From the NCBI GenBank assembly GCA_963766295.1, contig CAVXYW010000002.1:806001-870000 (forward strand): DNA of 64,000 bases. Reading direction: 5' to 3'. This DNA is from JBBDRJ01 sp963766295. GTDB taxonomy: Bacteria; Actinomycetota; JAICYB01. How positions within the stretch are numbered: the stretch's first letter is position 1; each line of letters starts with the position of its first letter. Under the pieces are notes generated by a model that had not been told where the DNA came from, made no database searches, and saw nothing but the letters and a program-made list of their open reading frames with translations. The position numbers and the translations under genes are program-made. Shown piece after piece: positions 8,909-17,244 of this stretch.

Positions 8909-9705
8909 CGGTTCTCTACGAGTGCTTGTTCGACGCTTCGAACCCGAGACCTTAGAGGCGGCCCTTCCAGCTCGGTGATCACAGCATCGGGCACGAGCCC
9001 AACTACTTCGCAGTCGACTACCGGTTGCGACAGCGCGTTGGCGACACGGGCATAAGCCATAGCAGGACCGGTGGTTGTGGGATTCACCAGGTTCATCGAT
9101 ACCTGTACAAGTTCTCGAGAGGGGAGTTCGAATCCGAGCGCACGAATGTCCGGACTGCGGATTTGCACTGCGACGCGCTTGGCCTCTTCCAGCAGGCCCT
9201 CGAAATTCACGTTGAAGGCGACGAGCGGATCGCGTACACCGACGCAAATGACACCAGCCGAAGGATGAACGGACGGCTCCGTATCGCGAAGCCACCTTCG
9301 GAGCTCGGGGAGAGTGCGACGATCTTCCGCTGCCCGATCGTAGAAGTGGATCGGGACGCCAATGGTCTCCGCGGTCGTCCACACCAGTCCGGTTGCTGCC
9401 TTTACGGCTACGCCTTCCTGAACTGAGTACGGAACGAACGGAAGGACGTCGACCACCCCGAACCGCGGATGAGCTCCTTGTTGGTACCGAAGGTCGAGTT
9501 CACGGACGGCGCGCTCGATCATCGCCGAGACCGCCGCGACCACGGCTTCGGGTTCACCCCCGTAGGTGAGAACGCTCCTGTTGTGATCGACATCCGAGTG
9601 GACGTCGAGAAGCGCAGCGTCTTCCCCTGCGACGCGTGCAACCTTTTCCCGGTCGCGTCCTTCCGAGATGTTCGGGACGGCGAGAAGGACGTTGTCTGCG
9701 CTCAC
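8905..9705 (-). CDS. ftcD: Glutamate formiminotransferase
   Basis: The 266-residue protein begins with the formiminotransferase hallmark VPNISEGRD and continues with LLDVHSDVDHNRSVLTY and QGAHPRFGVVDVLPFVP, the folate/formiminoglutamate-binding region. It covers the formiminotransferase N- and C-subdomains only; the cyclodeaminase half of animal FTCD is absent, as in many bacteria. It transfers the formimino group of N-formimino-glutamate to tetrahydrofolate in histidine breakdown, but no other hut gene is nearby. The start ATG 9705 overlaps the stop of the upstream hypothetical gene (9702), so the two are translationally coupled. Confidence 0.85.
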   Translation of the reverse strand: MSADNVLLAVPNISEGRDREKVARVAGEDAALLDVHSDVDHNRSVLTYGGEPEAVVAAVSAMIERAVRELDLRYQQGAHPRFGVVDVLPFVPYSVQEGVAVKAATGLVWTTAETIGVPIHFYDRAAEDRRTLPELRRWLRDTEPSVHPSAGVICVGVRDPLVAFNVNFEGLLEEAKRVAVQIRSPDIRALGFELPSRELVQVSMNLVNPTTTGPAMAYARVANALSQPVVDCEVVGLVPDAVITELEGPPLRSRVRSVEQALVENR

Positions 9706-10340
9706 GCCCCCGCAGGACGAACCACTGCGTCGATGACGGCGCGTGCGATTGCCTCGCCTTCGTCTCCGCGAATGGGAGCCGAGCCCGACATGGTGAGCTC
9801 TTCGCCATCCGGGCCGAGCGCGATCACGAGCACGACGGCAACTTGCTGCTGTCCCATCGCGACAACTCGCACGTCGGCGACGTCGATCGTCGCTGTCTTG
9901 GAGAGTTCCGCTAGAGCACTGACTGTTGCTTGCGCTACGAGTCGGCCGCGCGCGGACGATGTTGCCGGACCGGTTGTTTCGCCCAGCGCTGTTTCCTCGT
10001 CGGCTTCTACGCGAACTCGACAGCGCAGGATGTTTCCTTCGGTAGTCAGCGACAGTGATGTAAGAGCGATGCGGCGCGCTGGCATCGCAACCGATGCAGT
10101 TGGAAACTGCACAACGGACACGATGCGTCGATCGATCTCGAGTCCGTATCGTGCTTGAGCGACCGTTTCGACATCACGCACGATGCCCTTCGGAGGTTTC
10201 GAGTCGTCGGTGATCAGATGGATCTCGGTGATGCGTCCCGAGGGCGTCGCGACTATCCGGGCGGCCTGGACTTCGGGAAGCGTTGCGAGCTCGCGTTCGA
10301 GCTCGGAAAGGTTCACGCCGGCGTCGCCCCCATCGCCCAT
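9702..10340 (-). CDS. Hypothetical protein coupled to ftcD
   Basis: This 212-residue soluble protein is not recognised. Residues 10-80 read like a small alpha-beta domain (LERELATLPEVQAARIV ... GRITEIHLITD ... VVQFP), and residues 88-205 like a second alpha-beta unit with long beta strands (ALTSLSLTTEGNILRCRVRV). No signal peptide or membrane helix. Start ATG 10340; the stop overlaps ftcD by four bases. The two repeats of a 'value plus regulator' shape suggest a conserved actinobacterial protein, but I cannot name a family. Confidence 0.6.
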   Translation of the reverse strand: MGDGGDAGVNLSELERELATLPEVQAARIVATPSGRITEIHLITDDSKPPKGIVRDVETVAQARYGLEIDRRIVSVVQFPTASVAMPARRIALTSLSLTTEGNILRCRVRVEADEETALGETTGPATSSARGRLVAQATVSALAELSKTATIDVADVRVVAMGQQQVAVVLVIALGPDGEELTMSGSAPIRGDEGEAIARAVIDAVVRPAGA

Positions 10341-10419
10341 TAGGCCCGAAGCATAGGCCCACGCCGGGACAGGCCGCTGACCTGCGGAAACATAGATGTA
10401 CCCGCGTGTACCGGTTTAT

Positions 10420-10645
10420 CGGGAGTGGACAGTGCTTTACAGGAGTTTCACCCGCTCCGTATCCTTACCTTCCGTCGTGTGGACGGGGACCCTTCGGTCT
10501 TTTGGCCGAAGGCACTAGCGGACAGGGAAGGGGGCGAGGAACCCGACCTAAAGCAGCCAACCGCTCGTACTAACTAACCCTTCAGCGGAGCGGATCTCTC
10601 TTCGTGACTAGCGGAACGAAGAAGACCATGAACTGAAGGGAGCTG
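10420..10645 (+). ncRNA. Possible structured RNA or riboswitch-like leader, class unknown
   Basis: Several strong stems can be drawn in about 225 bases. GGAGTGG (10422-10428) pairs with CCGCTCC (10452-10458). CCGTC (10472-10476) pairs with GACGG (10482-10486). CCTTCGG (10491-10497) pairs with CCGAAGG (10506-10512), and this stem extends to a TTTT loop. CCGCTC (10561-10566) pairs with GAGCGG (10588-10593), TTCGT (10601-10605) with ACGAA (10616-10620), and CCCTTCA (10578-10584) with TGAAGGG (10634-10640); the fourth and last of these interleave. The density is far above the surroundings. It does not match the consensus of RNase P, tmRNA, SRP RNA, cobalamin or c-di-GMP-I RNAs as I know them. Strand is assigned because the next gene downstream is the HD-GYP gene. 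Confidence 0.35.
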
Positions 10646-10774
10646 TTCCAGGTACAGCGGAAGCTAGATAAACGCCAGATCTTTGTACGTGCTTCAAGGT
10701 TTTTCGGAGTTATCGGCGGCGGGCTGCTTGCACTACTAAATCTCAAGTCGCTGATGGGCGGCTGGCAGTGGTAA
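10637..10774 (+). other. Open frame for a short membrane peptide, no standard start
   Basis: After an in-frame TGA at 10634, a 45-codon frame stays open to TAA 10772-10774. Its product has a basic start (RKLDKRQIFVRASR), one hydrophobic helix (FFGVIGGGLLALLNL) and a Trp-rich end (MGGWQW), which looks like a small membrane protein rather than random sequence. An AAGGGAG ribosome-site-like stretch sits at 10636-10642, but the only possible starts are CTG 10643 (too close) or the late ATG 10754. It may be a real non-ATG gene, a decayed one, or chance. Confidence 0.25.
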
Positions 10775-10821
10775 CCGGGTCGGGTTCCCTCCTTCTTTTC
10801 ATAAAGTAAGCGGAGTGCGTT

Positions 10822-12165
10822 TTGCGAGCGGAGCGAAAGTCTCTTGGCGTTCGCCTATTCGTCTTTTTCACCGTTGCAGTTGCAATAGGCGCAGCGCTTG
10901 CCACCTCTCTCTACTGGGGAACTCCTCAGTGGCCGGGTGTTGTCTTCTTCGCAGTCGTGCTAAACCTCGCCGATAGAACGACAGTCGAAGTACCGCTCGC
11001 GGGGCTGTATGTCGCTCGCACCGGGCCGCAACGTCCGGTCAAACTCTCGCCGGGCTTCGTAGTCCTTCTCACCGCCGCATTCACTCTCGACCCTGCGTCC
11101 GCGACGTTCATCGCTCTGTTCCCTGCATTCCCGCAACGTTTGCTTCGAAGCGAACGCGACCCCATTCGCGTGATCTTCAATTCGGGCCAAGAGACCATCG
11201 CCATGGCCGCGTCGGCCGTGACCTTCGCTGTCATAAGGGAGGCCTTCCCGTCAGTGGCCTGGTTGTTCGTGGCGGGCTTCGCCGCAGCCTTACTGGCTGA
11301 GGTCATCAACACGACCCTTGTGGCTTCAGTCGTCGCGCTCGACCGAAAGGTGAAGTTCAGGTCGGTAGCTGAGCAAATGACGTGGACGATTCCACATTCG
11401 TTGTCCTTTGCTTTGATTGCCCTGCTCGTCTCGACGCTCTACAAGGAGTTCGGGATGGTGGCGGGCATCTTCCTTGTGATGCCGCTCCTTGCTCTCCGAT
11501 TCGTTCGGCAAGCAAAGCTCGATTTGGATGCTGCTTACGAAGAGACATTGAAGACCTTCGTTCGAGCTATCGATCGCAAGAGTCCGTACACACGGCACCA
11601 TTCGGAGGGCGTAGCGGAATACGTCGTAGCGCTGCATCGAGAGCTTGGAACTCCGGAGAAGGAACTCAATCGTCGCTACTTCGGCGCGCTTCTGCATGAC
11701 GTCGGCAAGGTTGCTGTATCGAGCAGGATCCTCACGAAAGCCGGCGCGCTGACGGATGAAGAGTTCGCGGAGATGAAGACTCACCCAGGTGTGGGAGCCG
11801 ATGTGGTCAAGGAGATCGACCATCTCGATGACCTCCAATGGGAAATCCTGTACCACCACGAGCGCATGGACGGAAAGGGTTATCCGCACGGACTCGACGG
11901 CGAGAGCATTCCCTACGCGGCTCGCGTGCTCGCAGTCGCCGACACGTTCGATGCGCTGACGAACGATCGGCCGTACCGCCAAGCAATGACCAAGGAAGAG
12001 GCGATAGAAGAGCTTCGGATAGTCTCCGGATCTCAACTCGACGCCGACATCGTCGAAGCGTTCGCGCGAGCGGTGGATGCCGGCGCTGCAGTCGTGCGAT
12101 TCCCGGTTGCTGTTCACACGAACGATCACGTAGCCGAAGAAACATTCGCCTCGAGGGCGACATAG
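10822..12165 (+). CDS. Membrane-anchored HD-GYP domain protein
   Basis: The 447-residue protein has an N-terminal membrane domain of about seven helices (residues 8-235) followed by an HD-GYP domain (about 255-430). Visible motifs are HHSEGVAEYV, LLHDVGKVAVSSRIL (the HD metal dyad) and HHERMDGKGYPHGL (the GYP signature). HD-GYP proteins hydrolyse cyclic di-GMP or related signals, and here the membrane part would act as the sensor. The start is TTG 10822 with GGAG six bases upstream; no ATG fits. Immediately downstream lies a shorter protein that resembles only the membrane half. A hairpin-rich leader precedes it. Confidence 0.88.
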   Translation: MRAERKSLGVRLFVFFTVAVAIGAALATSLYWGTPQWPGVVFFAVVLNLADRTTVEVPLAGLYVARTGPQRPVKLSPGFVVLLTAAFTLDPASATFIALFPAFPQRLLRSERDPIRVIFNSGQETIAMAASAVTFAVIREAFPSVAWLFVAGFAAALLAEVINTTLVASVVALDRKVKFRSVAEQMTWTIPHSLSFALIALLVSTLYKEFGMVAGIFLVMPLLALRFVRQAKLDLDAAYEETLKTFVRAIDRKSPYTRHHSEGVAEYVVALHRELGTPEKELNRRYFGALLHDVGKVAVSSRILTKAGALTDEEFAEMKTHPGVGADVVKEIDHLDDLQWEILYHHERMDGKGYPHGLDGESIPYAARVLAVADTFDALTNDRPYRQAMTKEEAIEELRIVSGSQLDADIVEAFARAVDAGAAVVRFPVAVHTNDHVAEETFASRAT

Positions 12166-12167
12166 CA

Positions 12168-12827
12168 ATGTTCCCGGACCTAGCCGCGGTGGTTGTGCTG
12201 ATCGGCGCGTATGTGACATGCGCGGTTCTGAAAATCAACCTCGGCTACGGGCGTCGGATCAGCTTGGCCGCTACCTTTGCGCCGGCAGTGGCTCTGTTCG
12301 CCAGCGAACTCGACGTCGATGCCCGTTCCGTCTTCTTCATGGGTGCGCTGCTTGCTTCGGCGGCGCTGATTCTCGCGAAGGAGTCCTGGATAGAGGTGGC
12401 TTGGCATCCATTCCTTATGGGGACTACCTGGGTAGTCGTTCAAGGCGCGTTGAATGCCGCGGAGTCCATTGCCCCGGCGAATCAGCCGCTGGCTTACGTG
12501 TTAGCCGGAAGCCTAGGCACGCTCGTCTACTCGACGCTCGAAGCTGTTTGTCAGGGTTTTGCGCATGGGGGCCGAGCGTGGCTTCAGGATGCTGTTCGCG
12601 TATGGCTGACACTCGAGGCTGTATTGGTATCGACGAGCGGTCTGACGATCCTTGTTTTCCGAGAGATCGGTTGGCCAGCATTGCTCGCTGCGCTTGCTGT
12701 GTTGGTCATCACCAAACGAGAGTTCGACAACTATGGCGCTGCTCAAGACGCCTATGGGCAAACGGTGCGCGCCCTTGATTTTCTGATCCCAAGCAGCCCG
12801 ACCACAGTGGGGTCCGTTACCCAGTAA
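12168..12827 (+). CDS. Integral membrane protein resembling the HD-GYP sensor half
   Basis: The 219-residue protein starts at ATG 12168, two bases after the HD-GYP stop. It has about six hydrophobic helices and then ends with ITKREFDNYGAAQDAYGQTVRALDFLIP. This tail parallels the linker of the neighbouring HD-GYP protein (VRQAKLDLDAAYEETLKTFVRAI), exactly where that protein enters its catalytic domain. It therefore looks like a membrane-domain paralogue that lost, or never had, the HD-GYP part. A longer frame opens upstream at 11838 but overlaps the HD-GYP gene and is rejected. Role unknown; it could modulate the upstream sensor. Confidence 0.7.
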   Translation: MFPDLAAVVVLIGAYVTCAVLKINLGYGRRISLAATFAPAVALFASELDVDARSVFFMGALLASAALILAKESWIEVAWHPFLMGTTWVVVQGALNAAESIAPANQPLAYVLAGSLGTLVYSTLEAVCQGFAHGGRAWLQDAVRVWLTLEAVLVSTSGLTILVFREIGWPALLAALAVLVITKREFDNYGAAQDAYGQTVRALDFLIPSSPTTVGSVTQ

Positions 12828-12894
12828 CACGAGTTCACTTCAAGCGACTCCAGGTGCCCGATGTAGCCGTCCCCCTCGACATTTCTCGACTCTG

Positions 12895-12924
12895 GGAGCA
12901 AAATGCTCCATCTCGACGAGATGG
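12895..12924. promoter_or_regulatory. Two adjacent perfect inverted repeats
   Basis: GGAGCA-AAA-TGCTCC (12895-12909) is a perfect hairpin with a three-base loop. It is followed at once by CCATCTCG-A-CGAGATGG (12908-12924), which can form a stem CCATCT/AGATGG or serve as an operator palindrome. They lie between the end of the membrane-protein gene (12827) and the cyclase. No T-run follows, so a simple terminator is not clear; a leader attenuator or an operator is possible. Confidence 0.4.
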
Positions 12925-12933
12925 GGGCCCTCG

Positions 12934-15900
12934 CTGAGTGCGACAGACTTTCCCGAGGTTGGTGCCAAAGGTACCGACTCCTCTCCTGCTTCTGAGCCCT
13001 ATCCCACTTCTAATGACGAGCTGCGACCGCTAACGGCGCTGTTCGCGGACGTGGTGGGCTCCACTGGACTTGGGGAAGTGTTGCCAGCTGATGAGGTAAA
13101 GGCATTGATCGGCGAGTGCGTGAATCGCATGGCTTCAGCGGTCGAGACGTTTGGCGGCGAAGTCACAGCATTCATGGGTGACGGAATCGCTTCCTTCTTC
13201 GGTCTAGACGGTGCACGCGAGGACGACCATGACCGGGCGGCCATGGCTGCCATTGATATCCGTCGACTCATTGGCGAATACGCGGCCGAGGTCGAGGCTG
13301 CTTGGGGATTTCGTCAGTTCAGCGTGCGCATCGGCGTCAATTCGGGGCGCGTGGCAGTTGGCACCTTGAGAGAGAGCGCCACGCAGGTGCATGCACTTGG
13401 TGACGCAGTGAACGTCGCGGCCAGACTTCAATCATTAGCGCCCCCAGGGTCGATTCTGATGGGCAGCGTCGTTGCCGCCACTCTTGCCGACCGGTTCGAC
13501 GTTGTTTCCCGTGGGCCAAAAGAACTAAAGGGCCGCGCACATGCAGTTGAAGTGTTTGAACTGCTCGGAGAGGCGAAGGATGCTCCGAGCGTTCCTTCTC
13601 GGCCGATGCTTGGTCGTGGGGACGAGCTAGCAAGACTTGGTACTGCTGTTCATGAGGTTCGCTCGGGCCGTGGTCAGATGGTGATCATTCTTGGGGAACC
13701 TGGAATCGGCAAGACCCGCCTTCTTCAGGAAGCGCGCGGTGCCAATTCGGCCAGTGTGACTTGGCTCGAAGGGCGTTGCGACCATTCGACGAGGCGCTTG
13801 CCTTACGGCCCTTTCGTCCGAGCTCTTCATCAATGGCTCGAGGTCGAACGAGGCACGGCCGACGTAGCCGTCCGTGTGCGCTTGAAAGCAAAGCTCCGCG
13901 AACTGTTCGGCGACAGAGACCCAGATGTCTCAGCGCATCTCGGAGGCATGCTTGGAGTGGAACTCGAACCAAAGGAACGTCGCCGCTTGCAGGGCTTGCC
14001 CGTCGAAGCCCTTACGAAGGGTCTGCATCAAGCGTACGGGAGATGGATTGAGGCTCTGACCAAATCCTGTCCGGTTGTTGTCGCCATTGACAACTTCGGA
14101 CAGGCAGATCAAGCGACGGTGCAGCTCACCGAGCATCTACTGGCGCTTGCCGAAAGAATTCCATTGCTTCTCCTCCTAGCCATGCGTGCTGATGTGACGA
14201 CGCCAGGATGGCGGGTTCGTTCGTATGGGTTGGGAGAATTCGTACACAGGACCTCCGAGTTGGTTGTCCAACCATTGGCTCGCTCGGACTCGGAGAGCCT
14301 GCTCCAGGCACTTGACTTAGACGAGGTGCTATCTCCGAACGTCCGTGAAGTGATCATGAATCGGGCAGAAGGTAATCCTCTCTACGTTGAGGAACTCGTC
14401 CACGCTGTGGCAGATCAGGCGGCGACAGTCTCCTCTAACTCGTCTATTACGGCAGTTCCGCCTGGCCTCGAGAGGTTGCTGTTGGCGAGAGTCGACGCGC
14501 TATCAAGAGAAGCAAGGCGGCTTCTGCAGGCAGCTGCGGTGCTCGGAAGGTCATTCTCACTTGCCGTCCTCGAGCGTATGAAGGTTGTGCGCGACACCGA
14601 AGACGCCCTACTCGAGGCCTTGCGCGCTGATCTCATTCGTGAACATCGACTTGAACCGATTGAGTATCAGTTCAAGCATGGGTTGATACGCGAAGCCGTT
14701 GTGTCAACACTCACGGCTGCAACGACTAAGGACCTTCACAGTAGAGCCGCGCGTGCGATCGAACTTTGCTTTGCGCCGCACCTTGAAGAGCATGTCGAGG
14801 CCTTGGCGGAACACTACGAGTCAGCTGGCGACCACCAAAATGCCGTCGAGTTCATCGAGGGAATCGCGGAACGTCTAGTAGGCGTGTATCGATATACGGA
14901 AGCAATTCACGCACTCGACGTTTGTCGTCGCTATCTGACTACTGACCAGGCGAGTCCGTCTTACGTGCGAGCCACGATGAAGAGTGCCGAGCTGCGAGGC
15001 CTACTTGGTCGAGGTCGTGAAGCGGCAGCGCAGCTAGACGAGCTACTAACACGCGAAGACAGTTCGCTACTCGACACCCAAACGCTCTTAGCAATGAAAG
15101 CGCAGGTGCTTACCGAAAGCGGAGCACTAGATGAAGCTAGCCACGTGATCGATCAGTTCGAAGCGCTTGGTGCTCATCCACGGAGCCCGTTGATTGCATG
15201 CATGACGGCTCAGATTCACCTACGACGCGAAACGCTGCCAGCAGCTCGTGCCGCCTTGGAAGCGCTTGGCAGCGTTGATGAGTTGAGTGGCGATCTAGCG
15301 TTTGCTGCCTGCTCCATGTGGGCTGGTTATTTTGCAAAGACCGGAAGGTTCAGAGACGGAGCTGAGTGGGCGGCGCGTGCGTTGGATCTGGCTCAACAGG
15401 GCGGATCCATTGCCTTGACGCTTCGCGCTGAGCGTTATTTCGGCGTGATGAAGCTCTTAGATGGAGAGATCTCGCGCGCTTATTCACTTCTAAGGAGAGT
15501 CTGGGTCTCCTACCAAGAGCTCGGAGCGACAATCGGTGAGATCGAGACTGCAATCAATCTGGTGTATGCGGCCGAGCTCCGCGGACTTCTTCGGGTCGGT
15601 TGGGATGTCGGAAAGAGCAGTCTAGATGTAGCCGACAGCAGGTTCTGGCGCGCAGCGCTCTCAGCAAATCTCGCGACTACTGCGCTTGAGCTTGGCGACG
15701 ACAAGAACGCTCGCGCTTTGGCAATGGAAGTTCTTGAAGCAGCAGACGAGGTTCCGCCCTTCGCTCGGTTTGTCGCGCTCATTGCACTCGGGGACCTGCA
15801 CGCTGGAAAAAAGGAATGGCAACAAGCTGAACATTGCCTGCGCTCTGCATTGGAGGAGACCGAAGACGCCACTGGACGAGGCGGCCAAAGAGTGTCGGCG

Positions 15901-16260
15901 CTGACCGCAATCAGTTCGTTGGCGCTTCGGCGGGGTCATGTCGAAGTGGCAAAGCAGCAAGCGCAGCAGGCTGTCGCCAGCATTCCCGGATCTGAAAGGC
16001 CCGTCCATGTTGCCGCGTTTCGGGCCCTAGGTAGCGCCCTTTGTGCAAGGGACGTAGACGCGGGACGTGTTTACCTAGAGCGTGCACTAGGGTTAAGCCG
16101 CGAACTAGGGATGAAACTCGAGGAGGGTCGCGCGCTTGCTGCTCTCGGCAGTGTCGTAAAGGAACGCAGCAACTCCTACTTTGATCGCGCGCAACAGTTG
16201 TTTGAGGAATGTGAAGCGGAGCGCGGACTAGCCGAGCTGGACGAACTGCGGCAGCGTTAA
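12934..16260 (+). CDS. Class III nucleotide cyclase-AAA ATPase-TPR regulatory protein
   Basis: A protein of about 1,100 residues in three parts. First is a class III cyclase homology domain: TALFADVVGST with the metal Asp, VTAFMGDGIASFFG with the second metal Asp, and LGDAVNVAARLQSL with the transition-state Asn/Arg. Then comes an AAA/STAND-type ATPase with Walker A ILGEPGIGKTRLLQEA. About 500 residues of TPR-like helices complete it. This AfsR/LuxR-cyclase-like layout is common in actinobacteria and usually senses a ligand. The lysine that normally selects adenine is not obvious. The first standard start, GTG 13051, would delete the first metal Asp (codon 13048), so I place the start tentatively at CTG 12934 behind GGGGG. 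Codon usage looks AT-richer than neighbours, hinting at transfer. Confidence 0.8.
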   Translation: MSATDFPEVGAKGTDSSPASEPYPTSNDELRPLTALFADVVGSTGLGEVLPADEVKALIGECVNRMASAVETFGGEVTAFMGDGIASFFGLDGAREDDHDRAAMAAIDIRRLIGEYAAEVEAAWGFRQFSVRIGVNSGRVAVGTLRESATQVHALGDAVNVAARLQSLAPPGSILMGSVVAATLADRFDVVSRGPKELKGRAHAVEVFELLGEAKDAPSVPSRPMLGRGDELARLGTAVHEVRSGRGQMVIILGEPGIGKTRLLQEARGANSASVTWLEGRCDHSTRRLPYGPFVRALHQWLEVERGTADVAVRVRLKAKLRELFGDRDPDVSAHLGGMLGVELEPKERRRLQGLPVEALTKGLHQAYGRWIEALTKSCPVVVAIDNFGQADQATVQLTEHLLALAERIPLLLLLAMRADVTTPGWRVRSYGLGEFVHRTSELVVQPLARSDSESLLQALDLDEVLSPNVREVIMNRAEGNPLYVEELVHAVADQAATVSSNSSITAVPPGLERLLLARVDALSREARRLLQAAAVLGRSFSLAVLERMKVVRDTEDALLEALRADLIREHRLEPIEYQFKHGLIREAVVSTLTAATTKDLHSRAARAIELCFAPHLEEHVEALAEHYESAGDHQNAVEFIEGIAERLVGVYRYTEAIHALDVCRRYLTTDQASPSYVRATMKSAELRGLLGRGREAAAQLDELLTREDSSLLDTQTLLAMKAQVLTESGALDEASHVIDQFEALGAHPRSPLIACMTAQIHLRRETLPAARAALEALGSVDELSGDLAFAACSMWAGYFAKTGRFRDGAEWAARALDLAQQGGSIALTLRAERYFGVMKLLDGEISRAYSLLRRVWVSYQELGATIGEIETAINLVYAAELRGLLRVGWDVGKSSLDVADSRFWRAALSANLATTALELGDDKNARALAMEVLEAADEVPPFARFVALIALGDLHAGKKEWQQAEHCLRSALEETEDATGRGGQRVSALTAISSLALRRGHVEVAKQQAQQAVASIPGSERPVHVAAFRALGSALCARDVDAGRVYLERALGLSRELGMKLEEGRALAALGSVVKERSNSYFDRAQQLFEECEAERGLAELDELRQR

Positions 16261-16323
16261 TCGCGCGTCCTGACGAGCCCGACAGAGCGATTACCCGCTG
16301 CGCCAAATGGGTACAACCACTTC

Positions 16324-17154
16324 ATGGCGAGACCCATCTGGAGTGGCTCGATTAGCTTTGGCCTCGTAAACGTCCCGGTCCGCTTGTTCAGCGCTACCGA
16401 GCAGAAAGACGTCCGGTTCCGCGAACTCGACGAAAAGACCGGCAAACGAATCCATCACAAGCGCGTAACCGAAGGTTCCAACCGCGAGATCGATTACGAG
16501 GACGTCGCCAAGGGCTACGAGGTCAGCAAGGGTCATTACGTCAAGCTCACGAAGGAAGAGCTCGAAGCCGCCGATCCCGAGAAGACCCGCACCATCGACA
16601 TCGATGACGTCGTCGAGCTCGCCGACATCGACCCCATCTACTTCGAGAAGACCTATTACCTCGGCCCCGCCAAGGACGTCGGTTCTAAGCGCGCCTACGC
16701 ACTCCTCCTCAAAGCTTTCGAGGACAGCGGAAAAGCTGCGGTCGGCAAGTTCGTCATGCGGACGAAGGAGTACCTGGTAACCATTCGTCCGGCTATGGGG
16801 ATCCTCGTCCTGGACACGATGTTCTTCGCCGACGAGGTCCGCGACCCCAAGAAGGTCTTGGACGAAACCACTTCCCGAGTCAAGGTCGAGAAGAAGGACC
16901 TGGACATGGCCCGCCGGCTGATCGACAGCCTCACGACGGAGTGGGAGCCGGCTAAGTACAAGGACACCTACCGCAAACGCGTCCTCGACCTCGTGCAAAA
17001 GAAGCAAAAGGGCAAAGAGATAGTGGTCGAAGAAGCCGAGGAAGAGACCGAATCGCCGCCGGATCTCATGGAAGCGTTGCGCGCGAGCGTTGAGGCCGTG
17101 GAGGGCCGCCGCAAGTCAAAGAGCTCAACGAAACGGCAACGTAAAGCGGGGTAG
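16324..17154 (+). CDS. ku: Non-homologous end-joining protein Ku (copy 1)
   Basis: The 276-residue protein matches bacterial Ku from its first residues (ARPIWSGSISFGLVNVPVRL) through the core (VAKGYEVSKGHYVKLTKEEL, IDPIYFEKTYYLGP, TMFFADEVRDP) to a lysine-rich tail (RRKSKSSTKRQRKAG) of the kind that helps DNA loading. Ku homodimers ring the ends of double-strand breaks and recruit LigD. It lies two genes upstream of a LigD-like ligase. It lacks the Cys-x-x-Cys pair present in the second Ku of this window. Start ATG 16324. Confidence 0.95.
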   Translation: MARPIWSGSISFGLVNVPVRLFSATEQKDVRFRELDEKTGKRIHHKRVTEGSNREIDYEDVAKGYEVSKGHYVKLTKEELEAADPEKTRTIDIDDVVELADIDPIYFEKTYYLGPAKDVGSKRAYALLLKAFEDSGKAAVGKFVMRTKEYLVTIRPAMGILVLDTMFFADEVRDPKKVLDETTSRVKVEKKDLDMARRLIDSLTTEWEPAKYKDTYRKRVLDLVQKKQKGKEIVVEEAEEETESPPDLMEALRASVEAVEGRRKSKSSTKRQRKAG

Positions 17155-17244
17155 TTGGCGGCACGGTGCTCTCGGAAAGCACCTGACCCATCCTTTAGAG
17201 GCACCCTCCTTCACCTCGTCCGCACCGGCCTCCAAAATGGCTGG

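Larger units (their letters stand above)
10341..10821. other. 481-bp stretch without a standard gene
   Basis: No convincing protein gene with a standard start is seen here. The first part (about 10420-10640) is dense in inverted repeats and is listed separately as a possible structured RNA. The second part (10637-10774) holds an open frame without an ATG/GTG/TTG start whose product would be a short membrane peptide. A Shine-Dalgarno-like GGAG at 10812-10815 serves the TTG start of the HD-GYP gene. An open frame at 10283-10573 runs through the hairpins and its Arg/Gly/Pro-rich product is not protein-like. Confidence 0.6.

Noticed and set aside
10283..10573. 96-codon open frame through the hairpin block
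   Set aside because: Arg/Gly/Pro-rich, no domain, overlaps the hypothetical gene at 9702-10340 on the other strand and runs through perfect stems; better explained as non-coding.
11838..12167. Upstream extension of the membrane-protein gene at 12168
   Set aside because: It overlaps the catalytic end of the HD-GYP gene and its translation is Arg-rich and domainless; ATG 12168 fits better.
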